A DNA stretch of 64,000 nucleotides from positions 62,001 to 126,000 of the forward strand of contig SZZY01000008.1 of NCBI GenBank assembly GCA_009830035.1, given 5' to 3'. This document shows, piece by piece, positions 1 to 10,807 of the stretch. The notes under the pieces are model-generated. The model was not told where the DNA came from and ran no database searches. It saw only the letters and a program-made list of their open reading frames with translations. Numbering within the stretch: the first letter of the stretch is position 1; each line of letters begins with the position of its first letter. Both the position numbers and the translations under genes were made by a program. This DNA comes from Pantoea sp. Eser. GTDB lineage: Bacteria > Pseudomonadota > Gammaproteobacteria > Enterobacterales > Enterobacteriaceae.

Positions 1-18
1 CTTCACTGAGTAATTCAT
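1..18 (-). CDS. bamC: 5' end of bamC (partial)
   Basis: Only six codons are inside the window, reading M-N-Y-S-V-K, preceded by a GGGAG ribosome-binding site about 5 bases upstream. It begins just after the dapA stop, and dapA-bamC is the conserved enterobacterial order. BamC is an outer-membrane lipoprotein of the beta-barrel assembly machine. The identification rests on position and the first residues only. Confidence 0.6.
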
Positions 19-32
19 TCAAACTCCCTAAA

Positions 33-911
33 TTATCGCAAACCCGCTTTCACCAGCGCCTGCTCCACTTTCGGCTGGCCGGCTGCAGTCAGTGGCGTCA
101 TTGGCAGACGCAGCGTGTCGTTAGCGATTAATCCTAGCTGTTTCGCAGCCCATTTTACCGGGATAGGATTGGGTTCACAGAAAAGCGTCTGGTGCAGGTG
201 CATCAGACGCTGATTCAGGCGGCGAGCCTCGACGAAATCGCCCTGCTGCGCCAGTGTGCACAGCTCGGCCATTTCGAGCGCGGCCACGTTCGCAGTCACC
301 GAAATGACGCCTTTGCCGCCCAGTTGCATAAAGTCCAGTGCGGTAGCGTCATCGCCACTCACCAGAATGAACTCTTCATTAACCAGCTCTTGGAGCTGAC
401 TAACCCGCGATAAATTCCCGGTTGCCTCTTTGATTCCGACAATATTTTTTATTTCAGCCAGACGGGCAACGGTTTCCGGCAGCATGTCACAACCGGTGCG
501 TGAGGGAACGTTATACAGCATTTGTGGCAGGCTGGTGCTGTCGGCGATGGCTTTAAAGTGCTGGAACAACCCTTCCTGCGTCGGACGGTTGTAGTACGGC
601 GTGACGGTCAGACAGCCGACCACGCCGGAGTGTTCGAAACGTTTAGTCAGAGAGATGCCTTCTGCGGTGGCATTAGCCCCGGTTCCGGCAATCACCGGAA
701 TCCGGCCATCGGCCAGCTCCAGGGTCAGCATCACCACATCGCCGTGTTCTTCATGGCTTAGCGTGGCCGATTCGCCTGTGGTGCCCACGGAAACAATCGC
801 CGCGGTGCCGCTGGCGACATGATAATCAATCAGTTTTTTCAGACTCGCACGGCAGACATTACCTTTGTCATCCATTGGCGTAACGAGTGCAACAATACTT
901 CCCGTAAACAT
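33..911 (-). CDS. dapA: 4-hydroxy-tetrahydrodipicolinate synthase DapA
   Basis: Cytosolic aldolase-class enzyme that condenses pyruvate with aspartate semialdehyde, the first committed step of lysine and diaminopimelate synthesis. 292 residues, the usual length. The TIM-barrel motifs are present: GTTGES near residue 43, the YYNRP loop with the catalytic Tyr, and IKEATG with the Schiff-base Lys. An in-frame start lies six codons upstream, but the ATG at 911 has a GAGGGGA ribosome-binding site at correct spacing and matches the family N-terminus (MFTGSIVAL). It runs directly into bamC, as an operon. No damage seen, as expected for a gene needed for peptidoglycan. Confidence 0.97.
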   Translation of the reverse strand: MFTGSIVALVTPMDDKGNVCRASLKKLIDYHVASGTAAIVSVGTTGESATLSHEEHGDVVMLTLELADGRIPVIAGTGANATAEGISLTKRFEHSGVVGCLTVTPYYNRPTQEGLFQHFKAIADSTSLPQMLYNVPSRTGCDMLPETVARLAEIKNIVGIKEATGNLSRVSQLQELVNEEFILVSGDDATALDFMQLGGKGVISVTANVAALEMAELCTLAQQGDFVEARRLNQRLMHLHQTLFCEPNPIPVKWAAKQLGLIANDTLRLPMTPLTAAGQPKVEQALVKAGLR

Positions 912-1021
912 TGGCGATCCCCTCGACAAACAAGTGCTTCATGGTACGTTTTACACTTAGGGAAAAGCAAGCAAGCCACGCTATTCCCGCGCTTGTCAGC
1001 AGTTTTTTTTATGTTTACCTT

Positions 1022-1621
1022 ATGGCTATTAGCGAAAGCACAGGAAAAGCCATTTTGCCGCAATCTCAGCCCCATAATCTGGTGATCACCGCGCTCGGTG
1101 TTGACCGTCCGGGTATCGTCAATACCATTACCCGACACGTCAGCAGCTGCGGTTGCAATATCGAAGATAGCCGTCTCGCCATGCTCGGGGATGAGTTCAC
1201 GTTTATCATGTTGCTGTCCGGCAGCTGGAACGCCATTACGCTGATTGAATCCACTCTGCAGCTGAAAGGTGCCGAACTGGAACTACTTATCGTCATGAAG
1301 CGCACCAATGCTCGACAGCGTCCGCCGATGCCGGATACCGCGTTTATTTAGGTTGAGGTGGCGGATTCGCCGCACATCATTGAACGCTTTACCGATCTGA
1401 TCGATAAACATCAGATGAACGTTGCCGAACTGGTGTCACGAACCACGCCGGATCAACACGATTTGCCACCAACGCTCTATATTCAAATGACCGCCCACAG
1501 TCCAACGCGTACCGAAGGCACGTCGTTTGAGCAGGCCTTTAATACGCTGTGTCAGGAGCTGAATGCCCAGGGTTCGCTGCGTCTTTACAGCGCGTCGGAT
1601 GCCGACAGCCCGGCACGCTAA
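1022..1621 (+). pseudogene. gcvR: gcvR, glycine cleavage repressor, interrupted by an amber codon
   Basis: GcvR is a double-ACT-domain protein that binds GcvA and blocks activation of the glycine cleavage operon when glycine is low. The frame starts at ATG 1022 (MAISES) and shows a first ACT domain (VITALGVDRPGIV, then SCGCNIEDSRLAMLG) and a second from residue 113 on. TAG at 1349-1351 (codon 110) replaces the Gln expected before VEVADSPH, a simple CAG to TAG change; the frame is otherwise open to 1621. It lies divergently from dapA and upstream of bcp, as in E. coli. The product would be the first ACT domain only, so repression is probably lost. Confidence 0.9.
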
Positions 1622-1779
1622 CGGCCCAGGTCACGATACCGGAGCTATTTATCCACATTACTGTCAGCCAAACGTGCGCGGCTATGTGGTGAAATACCCC
1701 CTGATGGTAATTTTCCATTTGGCAGTTTCCGGCCGGATGGTGTATTACCGACAGCCTGAATAAAAAATGGAGAGATGTG

Positions 1780-2247
1780 ATGAATCCACTGAAAGCCGGT
1801 GATACCGCACCGAAATTTAGCTTGCCCGATCAGGACGGCGAACAGGTTAATTTGACCGACTTCCAGGGACAGCGCGTTCTGGTGTATTTCTATCCGAAGG
1901 CGATGACGCCAGGCTGCACCGTCCAGGCGTGTGGTCTGCGTGACAATATGGATGAGTTGAAAAAAGCGGGCGTCGAAGTGCTGGGCATCAGCACCGACAA
2001 ACCGGAAAAACTGTCACGCTTTGTCGAAAAAGAGCTGCTGAACTTCACCCTGCTGTCGGATGAAGATCATGAGGTCTGTAAGGCATTCGGCGTCTGGGGT
2101 GAAAAGACCTTTATGGGTAAAACCTATGACGGCATCCATCGCATCAGCTTCCTGCTGTATGCGGATGGCAAGGTGGAAAAGGTATTCGATAACTTCAAAA
2201 CCTCAAATCACCACGACATCGTGCTGGACTACGTTAAGTCCGCCTGA
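1780..2247 (+). CDS. bcp: thioredoxin-dependent thiol peroxidase Bcp
   Basis: Peroxiredoxin of the BCP/PrxQ group; it reduces hydroperoxides with electrons from thioredoxin in the cytosol. 155 residues. The peroxidatic Cys46 is in the TPGCTVQAC motif and the resolving Cys51 is five residues on, as in the E. coli enzyme. ATG at 1780 is chosen over the GTG one codon upstream because the family begins MNPLKAGD and GGAGAG lies at 1769-1774. Intact. The 158 bases before it hold no gene. Confidence 0.96.
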   Translation: MNPLKAGDTAPKFSLPDQDGEQVNLTDFQGQRVLVYFYPKAMTPGCTVQACGLRDNMDELKKAGVEVLGISTDKPEKLSRFVEKELLNFTLLSDEDHEVCKAFGVWGEKTFMGKTYDGIHRISFLLYADGKVEKVFDNFKTSNHHDIVLDYVKSA

Positions 2248-2289
2248 TGGCTGTCGGGCGCGGCAGCCCATTCGCCGCGCCCGACTTAC

Positions 2290-3349
2290 TTACGCCGTCC
2301 GGTGCTCGTCCGGCCAAGCATGCACCACCGCTTTGACCAGCGTCGCCAGTGGAATGGCAAAGAACACGCCCCAGAATCCCCACAGCCCGCCAAAAATCAC
2401 CACCGATAAGATAATCACCAGCGGATGCAGATTGACTGCCTCCGAGAACAGTATCGGCACCAGAATGTTGCCATCCAGCGCCTGAATCACCAGATAGACG
2501 ATAAACATGGTCCAGAATTCGCTGCCCATCCCCCACTGAAACAGCCCTACGCCGATTACCGGAAGGGTGACCAGCATTGCGCCGATATAGGGAATCAACA
2601 CCGAAATCCCCACCAGTACCGCCAGCAACAGCGCATAATAGTTGAGGCCGAGAAACAGGAAGGCCAGCCAGCTGCCGATGCCGACCACCATCTCCAGCAC
2701 TTTGCCGCGAATATAGTTAGTGATCTGCTGATTCATCTCCAGCCACACCACGCTCGCCAGACCGCGATTACGCGGCAACACCCGGCGCACCGCGTTCAGC
2801 ATCTGCTCTTTATCCTTTAACAGGAAGAACACCATCAGCGGCACCAGCACCAGGTAGATCATCAGTGTCATCAGGCTGACCAGCAACGCCAGAGAGTAGC
2901 TGGACCAGCGAATCGCCCATGCCACTCAGCCGGCTACGCGGGTTCTCAGCAATCAGATCGATGATGCCGGCATCCATCAGCGCCGGAAAACGCTTCGGCA
3001 GCCCGGCGGAAAACAGATAGAGCTTATTGAGCATGTTGGGCAGGTCGCGGGTCAGATTAATCCCCTTCTGCTAGGCGACCGGCGCCACAATCAGCACCAT
3101 TACCAGCAGAATACCGGCGAACAGCACCAGCACAATCGAGGTGGCCCAGCTTCGGCTGCAGCCGACGCGCTGTAGTCGCGCCGTTGGCCATTCCAGCAGG
3201 TAGGCCAGCACTACGGCCAGCAGCAGCGGTGCCAGCAGATCGCTTAAGAAAAACAGGATGCAGAAGCCCGCCAACAGGATCACCAGCAGGGCGATGGCCT
3301 GCGGATCGCTGAAGCGACGTTTGTACCATTGAAATAATAAAGCCAGCAT
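2290..3349 (-). pseudogene. perM: perM (AI-2E family permease), broken
   Basis: PerM/YfgO is a multi-pass inner-membrane protein of the AI-2E transporter-like family. ATG at 3349 has a GGAAG ribosome-binding site and the family start (QWYKRRFSDPQAIALLV). TAG at 3071-3073 replaces the Trp expected before QKGINLTRDLPN (TGG to TAG). The frame then continues to about 2930, where a small indel moves the remainder ([19 protein letters not shown] to [10 protein letters not shown]) into another frame. Two independent lesions mark it as a true pseudogene. Downstream of bcp on the opposite strand, as in E. coli. Confidence 0.93.
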
Positions 3350-3434
3350 AACTTCCGATCCAATACAGCCAAAAAGGAGGACCATTGTACCTGATATGAG
3401 CAGCCTGAACAGGGCGTTTCCTGCTGGCGCGCGG

Positions 3435-4978
3435 CTAGCTGACTGGTGCCGCAATCACGCAGTTAAGTCCGGCGTTTTTCGCCCGATACAGCGCGGCATC
3501 GGCCTGCTTTAAGCTGGCTTCCAGCGACACCTCCTGTTGACCGTTCCATGCCGAGACGCCAATCGATAAGGTGATACGGCCAACGTCGGTGAGCCAGGCT
3601 TCGGCAATGCCGAGCCGCACCCGCTCGGCGATGATCAGCGCCTCTTCCAGCGGGGTGCCCGGCAGCAGCATCAGAAACTTCTCGCCGCCGTTGCGGCAGA
3701 CCACGTCGGACTGGCGGGCGCTGGCCCGCAGGGTACTCGCCACCTGTCGGATCACCCGATCGCCGACGTCGAGTCCCCAGCTATCGTTGACGTTTTTAAA
3801 GTGATCAATATCCAGTGTCAGCACCGAGAAGGGCTGGCGCAGCGTCTGGTAATAGTCCAGTACCGCGTTGAGACCGCGACGGTTCAGCAACTGGGTCAGC
3901 GGATCGGTTTGCGCTTCCGATTTAAACCGGCCAATTTTGTCCTGCACCAGACCAATGCCGGTCAGCAGTGCGCGTTTGACCTGCGCGGCCTCAAAATACC
4001 AAGCGCTGATGCCGCCAATCTCCTTTGACACGCCCTGCGCATCCATCCGGCTAGCTTTACGGGCCAGTTGCCACAGCGGCAGCGCAATCAGCCGGGCCAG
4101 CAGCGCAAACGGCATGGAGTTTTTCAATACCCTGAGCAACAGACCGGAGAGCGGCTTCAGCGTGACGTTGATCGGCTTGAGCGCCACCACCATCCAGCCG
4201 GTGGTCGGCACCACGGCATAACCCGCCAGTTGCTTAACCTCACCCGACTGCGAGAGCATCAGCGAGCCATTGCTCTTCTCCTCACGCGGCCCGATGATGG
4301 CGGGCAGCACTTTGCCAATCAGCTGGCGATTCTGGTGATAGAGCACCTGATTATTGCTGTCGAGCACGTAGACGCTGGTGCCATCGCGATAAAACTGCTC
4401 GCCCAGCAGCGCGTTCAGAATGATCTTTTTCTTCAAATAGATGGTGCCGCCAACATAGCCCAGATAGTCGCCATCGTGGATCCAGATCGGCCAGGAGACA
4501 AATACCAGCAAATTGTTTGCTGCAGAAAGAGTGGGTTTACTGATGATCGGCTGGCGCATATCCAGCGCTTCGCGTGAAGCCTCACTGGTCAGATGCATCC
4601 CTTTCAGCGTCAGCGACTCCGGCGAGATAGCTTTTACCGTTCCCTGTTCATCTACCACCGCCAACGAGTTAAAACTGGTGGTCTGCTCGCGCAGGCGGTT
4701 GACTTCTTTTTGCAGCAGCGTCTCATTATTAAAATTTTCACTGGGCCGATTGACGCTGTAATGCAGCTGTGACTGCGCCAGCTGGAAGAAAATCTCGCTG
4801 GTGGAAGCCAGTTTAGCGGCATAAGCCCGGTTAGCCTCAAGGGTATTTCAATCAGTACCTGACGCTGTACCCGCTAGGTCGCGTAGAGCGTATTGGCCAG
4901 CGTAATGACGATGCTGACCATAACCAGCAGTGCGATTAGATTGCGTAGATCGGTTTTGGGCCGAAAACGCCTTAGCAT
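3435..4978 (-). pseudogene. membrane diguanylate cyclase, broken, degenerate GGDEF
   Basis: The layout is an N-terminal membrane segment (MLRRFRPKTDLRNLIALLV), a periplasmic Cache-like sensor with the LDSNNQVLYH region, a second membrane segment, and a C-terminal GGDEF domain (DPLTQLLNRRGL, then LDIDHFKNVND). Lesions: TAG about 34 codons in (after NTLYAT), a frameshift near 4848 just before EANRAYAAKLA, and the signature reads GGEKF instead of GGEEF/GGDEF, which removes the acidic residue needed for c-di-GMP synthesis. The 3' two thirds is still an open frame from 4664, but without its membrane anchor and catalytic motif it is unlikely to work. Confidence 0.85.
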
Positions 4979-5319
4979 GGCGTTGCCGCCGCAGGAGAAA
5001 AAGTCATGTCTTACGTGCCTGATTATTGTTTTTAGCGTGTGCCGGATGTGCAGGTGATTCCGGGCGTAAGTCTACACCCTGGCGGAGGATTTGAGCAGGT
5101 TTAAGGCCGCCGGCAGCGTACTAAATTCAAATTTATCTGGCCCTGATTGTTCAGCTGCTGGCAAGTGTAAGACGGGCATAGTTGTAAAACGTGGCCAACG
5201 CCGCAGGGCGGGGTCAAGCTTGCCTTCGACGCCAGCCAGCGTTGCAGCAGAAAATCAGTCCCACTTACCGGGCAAGCGGAATGCAGGGACGTGACGAAAA
5301 GAGGACAGCGGCAGCATCG

Positions 5320-5803
5320 CAGCATCAGGAAAGCGTACCCTTCATTTTGCAGCGTGGCGACGGTGGTGCCGCTGGAGATAGTGTGGGTGACCATCGGGTC
5401 GATCCATTCGCGCTCAAGCTGATGGAACGCCACCGACTGATCGCAAATCGACACTTCAACACTGGCTTTTTTCAGTTCACCGATCAATTTAAGGTTCGGG
5501 TTGTCGACGCCATAGGCTTTATGAAACTGCGCATTGTTTAAGGCAGCCGGTACCGCATCGCTGTTGATCGATACCAAGAATTTAAGCTGGTCGAGCGGGA
5601 CGCCCGCCGCATAATAGAGGTTGGTAACACGAGCAACCCGCTCCAGTCCCAGATTCGGCTGGCGTACTCCAGAAATCAGCCGGCTGGGTTTTATTATCCG
5701 CCACTTTGCCGCTGACCTTATCGAATGATTCCGGCAACTGTAAAACATTACCACCAACAAACCCCGCCACGGCGGCGACCACAATAAAGGCTGCTGGACG
5801 CAT
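5320..5803 (-). pseudogene. DsrE-like periplasmic protein, second copy, deleted internally
   Basis: Paralogue of the gene at 5839-6435. It has a good AGGAG site, ATG at 5803 and a signal-like start (MRPAAFIVVAAVAGF). The frame reaches FWSTPA and then jumps to the NLGLERVARV region in another frame. About 35 codons found in the intact copy are missing, consistent with a deletion. The downstream part keeps the SICDQ cysteine motif and GYAFL end. The normal stop is lost and the frame runs on to 5101. The 5101-5320 stretch has no recognisable content. Confidence 0.75.
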
Positions 5804-5838
5804 CACTTATTCTCCTGATGTTTTAGACAAAGTATTAA

Positions 5839-6435
5839 TTACATTGCCAGCCACGCGTAACCCTGATTTTGCAGGGTCGATACCGTGGTCGGACTGGAAA
5901 GCGCATGCACCACCGATTTATCAATCCAGTTATTGGGATAGTGATGGAAGGCCGCCCACTGATCGCAGACCGATACTTTCACGCCGGTTTTATTTAACTC
6001 ATCGATCAATTTCAGGTTCGGGTTATCAATGCTATAGAACTGCCTGAAATGGGCGTTATCCAGCATCGCCGGGGTGGCGTCGCCGGTTACTGAGACCACA
6101 AATTTCAACCGGTCAGCCGGAACGCCTGAGGCGATATAGAGATTCGCTACCCGCGCGACCCGCTCCAGCCCCAGATTTGGCGCAGTCATCTCACCGTCGC
6201 TGCGGGTAATCTGGAAAACAATTTTATTGCTCAGCCCCGCTACCGGTTTAAAAGCGGCGTCAGCCTCATAATGAATTTTGCCGTAACCTTCAATCGCTGG
6301 CGTACTCCAGAAACCCTCAGGCTCCTGTGGCTCAGATGAAAAATGCCGCGTAACTTTGTCATAGATATTGCCGCTTTGTGTGACAACCGCGCCGACCGCA
6401 ATGGCAATTAACACGCAAGAAACCGCTGAACGCAT
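5839..6435 (-). CDS. DsrE-family protein, probably exported
   Basis: 198 residues from ATG 6435 (AGAAGAG ribosome-binding site). An N-terminal hydrophobic stretch (SAVSCVLIAIAVGAVV) looks like a signal sequence or anchor. The body matches the DsrE/DsrF-like fold: NLGLERVARVANLY, then KFVVSVTGDATPAML and a conserved VCDQWAAFHH containing the single family cysteine. Members occur in plant-associated enterobacteria; function unknown, possibly sulfur or redox related. A decayed paralogue follows at 5320-5803, so the pair came from a duplication. Confidence 0.75.
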   Translation of the reverse strand: MRSAVSCVLIAIAVGAVVTQSGNIYDKVTRHFSSEPQEPEGFWSTPAIEGYGKIHYEADAAFKPVAGLSNKIVFQITRSDGEMTAPNLGLERVARVANLYIASGVPADRLKFVVSVTGDATPAMLDNAHFRQFYSIDNPNLKLIDELNKTGVKVSVCDQWAAFHHYPNNWIDKSVVHALSSPTTVSTLQNQGYAWLAM

Positions 6436-7188
6436 AACACTCTTCTCCGGCAAATAACGCGTTACAGATCCAGATTCTGAATCCGGGCAATATCTATATC
6501 ACAGCGCATCGATATTCAGCGCCTGGGTAAATGTGTGTCAGCGCAGATTTGGTGACGACCGAAATAATGATCGTGCTTAATTAATCGAAAATTTTCATTA
6601 GTGAGCGACTTAAGGTGAATAATCGATGGACCTTAATATGATCATTAATCACCAGCCAGATTTATAACTTCAGATGAATTAAAGACCATTATTTACTGGA
6701 GGCAATAACGGTTACCTGATGAAGAAGATTTAATTAATCAATCGAGGCCATGTGAATAAAGCGCGCAAAACGGCATTTTTTTCGGAGTAAACCTGGAAAA
6801 ATTCATGCCATACTCAATTTTTTGAGTGAATTTACATAACTTTAAATTAAGTGCATAAGGCGGTTTATTTTACCCTCAGCATAATCTGCTTTATTTCCGG
6901 CGACCACACCGGGAAAACCTGAATAAGCCGGAATCCTTTCGTCCATTACCCTCAGCTTAGGCGGCTGGCCTTTTTCGTTTAACTGCGGTTTAGGTTGTTA
7001 ACATATTCAATTTTTTTCGTCAGAAAAGGCGATCTTGCACAAAACAGAGGTCATCCGGTGCAGGAAACCCCATTCCTTTCTTATCATGCTGTGGTTAAGA
7101 TGGTTGCGAACCGCTGTTAGCTGCGAAAAAACGGAAGCTTACCGCTGCGCACCTGGCCAGTTTCAGGGCCTCTTTACAGGATTAAGGC
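6436..7188. other. 750-bp AT-rich intergenic region
   Basis: No gene recognised between the DsrE-like gene and bepA. The sequence is markedly AT-rich compared with its flanks. It contains a short perfect palindrome at 6812-6827 (ACTCAA arms around TTTT). Probably holds the two divergent promoters plus decayed sequence; no further feature can be supported. Confidence 0.5.
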
Positions 7189-8643
7189 ATGTTGAACCGG
7201 TTAAAAAAAACGCTGATCGCCGCACTGCTCCCGACGTTGATGCTAACCAGTCTGGCACCGGCCTGGGCCGACGTCAGTGATTCACTGCCCGATATGGGGA
7301 CCACGGCGGGCTCGACCCTGTCGATTAATCAGGAATTACAGATGGGCGACTTCTACGTTCGCCAGCTGCGCGCCAGTGCTCCTCTGATCAACGACCCGTT
7401 GCTTAACCAGTACATCAATCAGCTCGGCCAGCGGCTGGTTTCACACGCCGATTCGGTTAAGACGCCGTTCCACTTCTTTCTGATTCAGAATGACGAACTC
7501 AACGCCTTTGCCTTCTTTGGCGGCAATGTGGTGCTGCACTCTGCGCTGTTCCGGTTCACCGAAAATGAAAGCCAGCTGGCATCGGTGATGGCGCATGAAA
7601 TTACCCACGTGACCCAGCGCCATCTGGCTCGCGCCATGGAAGATCAAAAGCGTAATGCCCCGCTCACCTGGGTCGGCGCGCTGGGCTCAATTTTGCTGGC
7701 GATGGCCAATCCGCAGGCCGGTATGGCGGCGCTGACCGGTACGCTGGCGGGAACCCAGCAAGGCATTATCAGCTTCACCCAGGGTAACGAGCAGGAGGCG
7801 GATCGCATTGGAATTCAGGTGCTGCAACGCGCCGGTTTCGATCCCCAGGCGATGCCAAACTTTTTACAGAAGCTGGCCGATCAGAGCCGCTTCTCGTCGA
7901 AGCCGCCGGAGATTCTGCTGACGCACCCGCTGCCTGACAGCCGTCTGGCAGATGCGCGCAACCGCGCCAACCAGATGCGACCGGTGGTGGTGCAGTCCAG
8001 TCAGGATTTCTATCTGGCGAAGGTGCGTGCGCTGGGGATGTACGCCACCGGCCACAATCAGCTGACCGATGAACTGCTGAACCAGTACGCCAGCGGCAAC
8101 ACCCGCGAACAGCTGGCGTCGCAGTACGGTAAGGCGGTGCAGTTTTTACAGGCGAAAAGCTACGCCGATGCGAAGCGCATTATCACCCCGCTGCTGGCAA
8201 AGCAGCCGGATAACGTCTGGTTCCTCGATATCATGTCTGATATCGACATCGGGCTGAACCAGCCGCAACAGGCGATCGCCCTGCTTACCGGCGCGACGAA
8301 CAGCCCGGTGGTGCAGCTCAACCTAGCAAACGCCTACGTTGAAGCGAAACAGCCCGCCAACGCCAGCCGCATTCTGAATCGCTACACATGGACCAATAAA
8401 GATGATCCTAACGGCTGGGACTTACTGGCACAGGCATCAGCCCAGCAGGGACTGAACGATGAAGAGCTTTCAGCGCGCGCTGAAAGCCTGGCGCTAAACG
8501 GCCAGCTTGATCAAGCGATCACTACTCTCAGCAGCGCCAGCGCCCAGGTGCCGCTCGGCAGCCTGAAGCAGGCGCGTTACGATGCCCGCATCGATCAACT
8601 GCGGCAGTTGCAGCAGCGTTTTAAACAATATCAGAAAGGCTAA
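7189..8643 (+). CDS. bepA: BepA, periplasmic M48 metalloprotease / chaperone
   Basis: 484 residues. A cleavable signal peptide (residues 1-27, ending APAWA) leads to an M48 peptidase domain with the zinc motif HEITH at 136-140 and the third-ligand region [11 protein letters not shown]-terminal TPR half carries repeated helices (for example [25 protein letters not shown]). BepA promotes LptD assembly and degrades misassembled outer-membrane proteins together with the BAM complex. Start ATG 7189 is preceded by AGGA. Full length and undamaged. Confidence 0.96.
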   Translation: MLNRLKKTLIAALLPTLMLTSLAPAWADVSDSLPDMGTTAGSTLSINQELQMGDFYVRQLRASAPLINDPLLNQYINQLGQRLVSHADSVKTPFHFFLIQNDELNAFAFFGGNVVLHSALFRFTENESQLASVMAHEITHVTQRHLARAMEDQKRNAPLTWVGALGSILLAMANPQAGMAALTGTLAGTQQGIISFTQGNEQEADRIGIQVLQRAGFDPQAMPNFLQKLADQSRFSSKPPEILLTHPLPDSRLADARNRANQMRPVVVQSSQDFYLAKVRALGMYATGHNQLTDELLNQYASGNTREQLASQYGKAVQFLQAKSYADAKRIITPLLAKQPDNVWFLDIMSDIDIGLNQPQQAIALLTGATNSPVVQLNLANAYVEAKQPANASRILNRYTWTNKDDPNGWDLLAQASAQQGLNDEELSARAESLALNGQLDQAITTLSSASAQVPLGSLKQARYDARIDQLRQLQQRFKQYQKG

Positions 8644-8673
8644 CTGGCCCGTTATCAGAGGAGATCGCCTGAA

Positions 8674-9021
8674 ATGGTGACGATTTATCACAATCCGCTC
8701 TGTAGCAAGAGTCGCGAAACGCTGGCGCTGTTACAGCAACGCGGCATTGAACCCGAGGTGGTGCTCTATCTGCAAACCCCACCGACCCGCGACACGCTGC
8801 AAATCCTGCTGCAGAAACTGGGCATGCAGAGTGTACGCCAGCTGATGCGCACCAAAGAGCCGCTTTATCATGAGCTGGGGCTGGTGGAGGAAACGAAGAG
8901 TGAGGCTGAACTGATCGCCGCGTTAGTGGACAATCCCAGCCTGATTGAGCGACCGATTGTGATTAATGGCGACCGGGCGCGCATCGGCCGCCCACCGGAA
9001 GCGGTACTAGGGATTATTTAA
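8674..9021 (+). CDS. yfgD: ArsC-family reductase YfgD
   Basis: 115 residues with the thioredoxin-like ArsC/Spx fold. The N-terminal [11 protein letters not shown] motif carries the active Cys10, and the C-terminal [19 protein letters not shown] segment is typical. It resembles glutaredoxin-dependent arsenate reductases, but the true substrate of YfgD is not established. AGGAG precedes the ATG. It follows bepA by 30 bases as in E. coli, so the two are probably co-transcribed, and it converges with hda with a 4-base overlap. Confidence 0.9.
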   Translation: MVTIYHNPLCSKSRETLALLQQRGIEPEVVLYLQTPPTRDTLQILLQKLGMQSVRQLMRTKEPLYHELGLVEETKSEAELIAALVDNPSLIERPIVINGDRARIGRPPEAVLGII

Positions 9022-9719
9022 AGGCCGAGCGTCTCTTTAACAAAGGGGATAGTCAGTTTGCGCTGGGCGCTGATCGACGCGCGATCGAGGCGATCCAGCG
9101 TATCAAACAGCGTGCGCATTTCGCGATCGAGTCGCTTCAGCAGGAAGCGGCCAACGTCTTCCGGCAGCTCAAAGCCGCGTAACCCGGCGCGCAGCTGCAA
9201 CGCCTGCAGCTTATCTTCGTCGGAGAGCGGCTGCAGACGGTAGATCTGTCCCCAGTCGAGACGCGAAGCCAGATCGGGCAACTGCAGATTAAGCTGACGT
9301 GGCGGACGATCGCCGCTAATAAACAGGCGGGTGTTGCCGGTTTCCAGAATGCGGTTGTAGAGATCGAAGATCGCCATTTCCCATTCCGGCTCGCCGGCAA
9401 TGCACTCGATATTATCGATGCAGACCAGTGACAGTTGCTCCATCCCTTCCAGCACTTCCGGCACGAACCAGGTACGCTTATCCAGCGGCACATAGCCGAC
9501 CGCCGCACCGCGCGCTGACATTTCTGCGCAGGCTGCGTGCAGCAAATGGCTCCGGCCTCCGCCTTCGCGCGACCAGAAGTAGAGATAGCTGCCATGTTGT
9601 TGGTTGAGAGCACCTTTCAGCACGGCAATCAGCGACGGGTTCTCCCCCGGCCAGAAGCTGGCGAAGGTCTCGTCGTTAGGCAAATAGAGTTGCAATGACA
9701 ATTGTGCCGGCGTGTTCAG
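9018..9719 (-). CDS. hda: Hda, DnaA inactivator
   Basis: AAA+ protein homologous to DnaA domain III. With the DNA-loaded sliding clamp it stimulates ATP hydrolysis by DnaA to prevent re-initiation (RIDA). 233 residues counted from CTG at 9719. The clamp-binding motif QLSLQLYL is at the N-terminus, the Walker-A-like region is the degenerate GGGRSHLL, and the sensor/arginine-finger region [22 protein letters not shown] is present. The family begins MNTPAQLS and the E. coli gene is reported to start at CUG. The only conventional start here is a GTG two codons upstream that overlaps the GAGG ribosome-binding site, so CTG is preferred. Confidence 0.93.
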   Translation of the reverse strand: MNTPAQLSLQLYLPNDETFASFWPGENPSLIAVLKGALNQQHGSYLYFWSREGGGRSHLLHAACAEMSARGAAVGYVPLDKRTWFVPEVLEGMEQLSLVCIDNIECIAGEPEWEMAIFDLYNRILETGNTRLFISGDRPPRQLNLQLPDLASRLDWGQIYRLQPLSDEDKLQALQLRAGLRGFELPEDVGRFLLKRLDREMRTLFDTLDRLDRASISAQRKLTIPFVKETLGL

Positions 9720-9994
9720 AAGCACCTCAGCAAGAGAACAAGCAAAAAACCGGGGAAGTCTACCACAGTTTTCAGAAAGTGATGAATGGAGCGTCCCTGC
9801 CCCGATCTCAGCAAGCCACTAACGATCAGGAATCTTGGCGCTTGTCGGCTTCCAGCACCACTTATTCCGGACGCAGCAGTGAAATCACGCGGAAGATCAG
9901 CGCTAATCCCGCGCCGACGCAGCGTCAGGCAGAGTGCGGGAAGCTGACGCCAGGCGGCGGGTGTTATCCGAATGGGGATGATGCTTTTTTTGCC
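9720..9994. other. hda-upp intergenic stretch; uraA absent
   Basis: In E. coli the uracil permease gene uraA lies between upp and hda. Here only about 275 bases separate the hda start from the upp terminator, and no UraA-like reading frame can be seen on either strand. The stretch presumably holds the hda promoter; uraA has been lost or moved. Confidence 0.6.
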
Positions 9995-10020
9995 AAAAAA
10001 AGCCGACTCTCCGGCCGGCT
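9995..10020 (-). terminator. rho-independent terminator of upp
   Basis: Reading on the minus strand, an AGCCG...CGGCT stem (10001-10005 with 10016-10020) is followed by a run of T. It lies 8 bases after the upp stop codon. Confidence 0.85.
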
Positions 10021-10027
10021 ATGCGAT

Positions 10028-10654
10028 TTACTTGGTTCCGAAAATCTTATCCCCGGCGTCACCGAGCCCAGGAATGATGTAACCTTTGTCGTTCAGTCCC
10101 TGATCGACCGACGCGGTGTAGAGTTCTACGTCAGGATGCGCTTTTTCCAGAGCGGCAATCCCTTCTGGCGCGGCCACCAGTACCAGCACTTTAATGCTGC
10201 TGCAACCGGCTTTTTTCAGCAGGTTAATGGTGGCGATCATGGAGCCACCGGTCGCCAGCATCGGGTCTACCACCAGCGCCAGGCGCTCTTCAATGTTCGA
10301 GACTAGCTTCTGGAAATACGGAACAGGTTCCAGGGTTTCTTCATCACGGTAAACGCCCACCACGCTGATGCGTGCGCTGGCAACATGCTCCAGCACGCCT
10401 TCCATCATACCGAGACCAGCACGCATAATCGGGACCACCGTAATTTTTTTACCTTTGATTTGATCGATCTGCACCGGGCCGTTCCAGCCCTCAATAGTCA
10501 CTTTTTCGGTTTCCAGGTCGGCGGTGGCTTCGTAGGTCAGCAGGCTGCCCACTTCTGATGCCAGCTCGCGGAAACGCTTGGTACTGATATGATGCTCACG
10601 CATCAAGCCCAGTTTATGTTTGACCAGCGGGTGTCTGACTTCCACGATCTTCAT
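10028..10654 (-). CDS. upp: uracil phosphoribosyltransferase Upp
   Basis: Cytosolic pyrimidine salvage enzyme that makes UMP from uracil and PRPP. 208 residues, the standard length. The PRPP-binding loop [11 protein letters not shown] and the uracil-binding C-terminal [12 protein letters not shown] are both present. Divergent from purM across a 232-base region carrying a PurR operator. Its usual partner permease gene uraA is missing downstream, so uracil import would need another route. Confidence 0.98.
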   Translation of the reverse strand: MKIVEVRHPLVKHKLGLMREHHISTKRFRELASEVGSLLTYEATADLETEKVTIEGWNGPVQIDQIKGKKITVVPIMRAGLGMMEGVLEHVASARISVVGVYRDEETLEPVPYFQKLVSNIEERLALVVDPMLATGGSMIATINLLKKAGCSSIKVLVLVAAPEGIAALEKAHPDVELYTASVDQGLNDKGYIIPGLGDAGDKIFGTK

Positions 10655-10807
10655 TGGTGTTCTCCCGGAAAATGAGTTGAGCTAAAAAAAATCGCGGGAT
10701 TATACCGCCTTTTTGCCTTCGCGCCACTTATCCTTGCGCAAAGCGGCAGCATTTACCGGGACAAAATAAGGATTGATGAAAATCGTCTGGTGCACAATCC
10801 CGGACAC

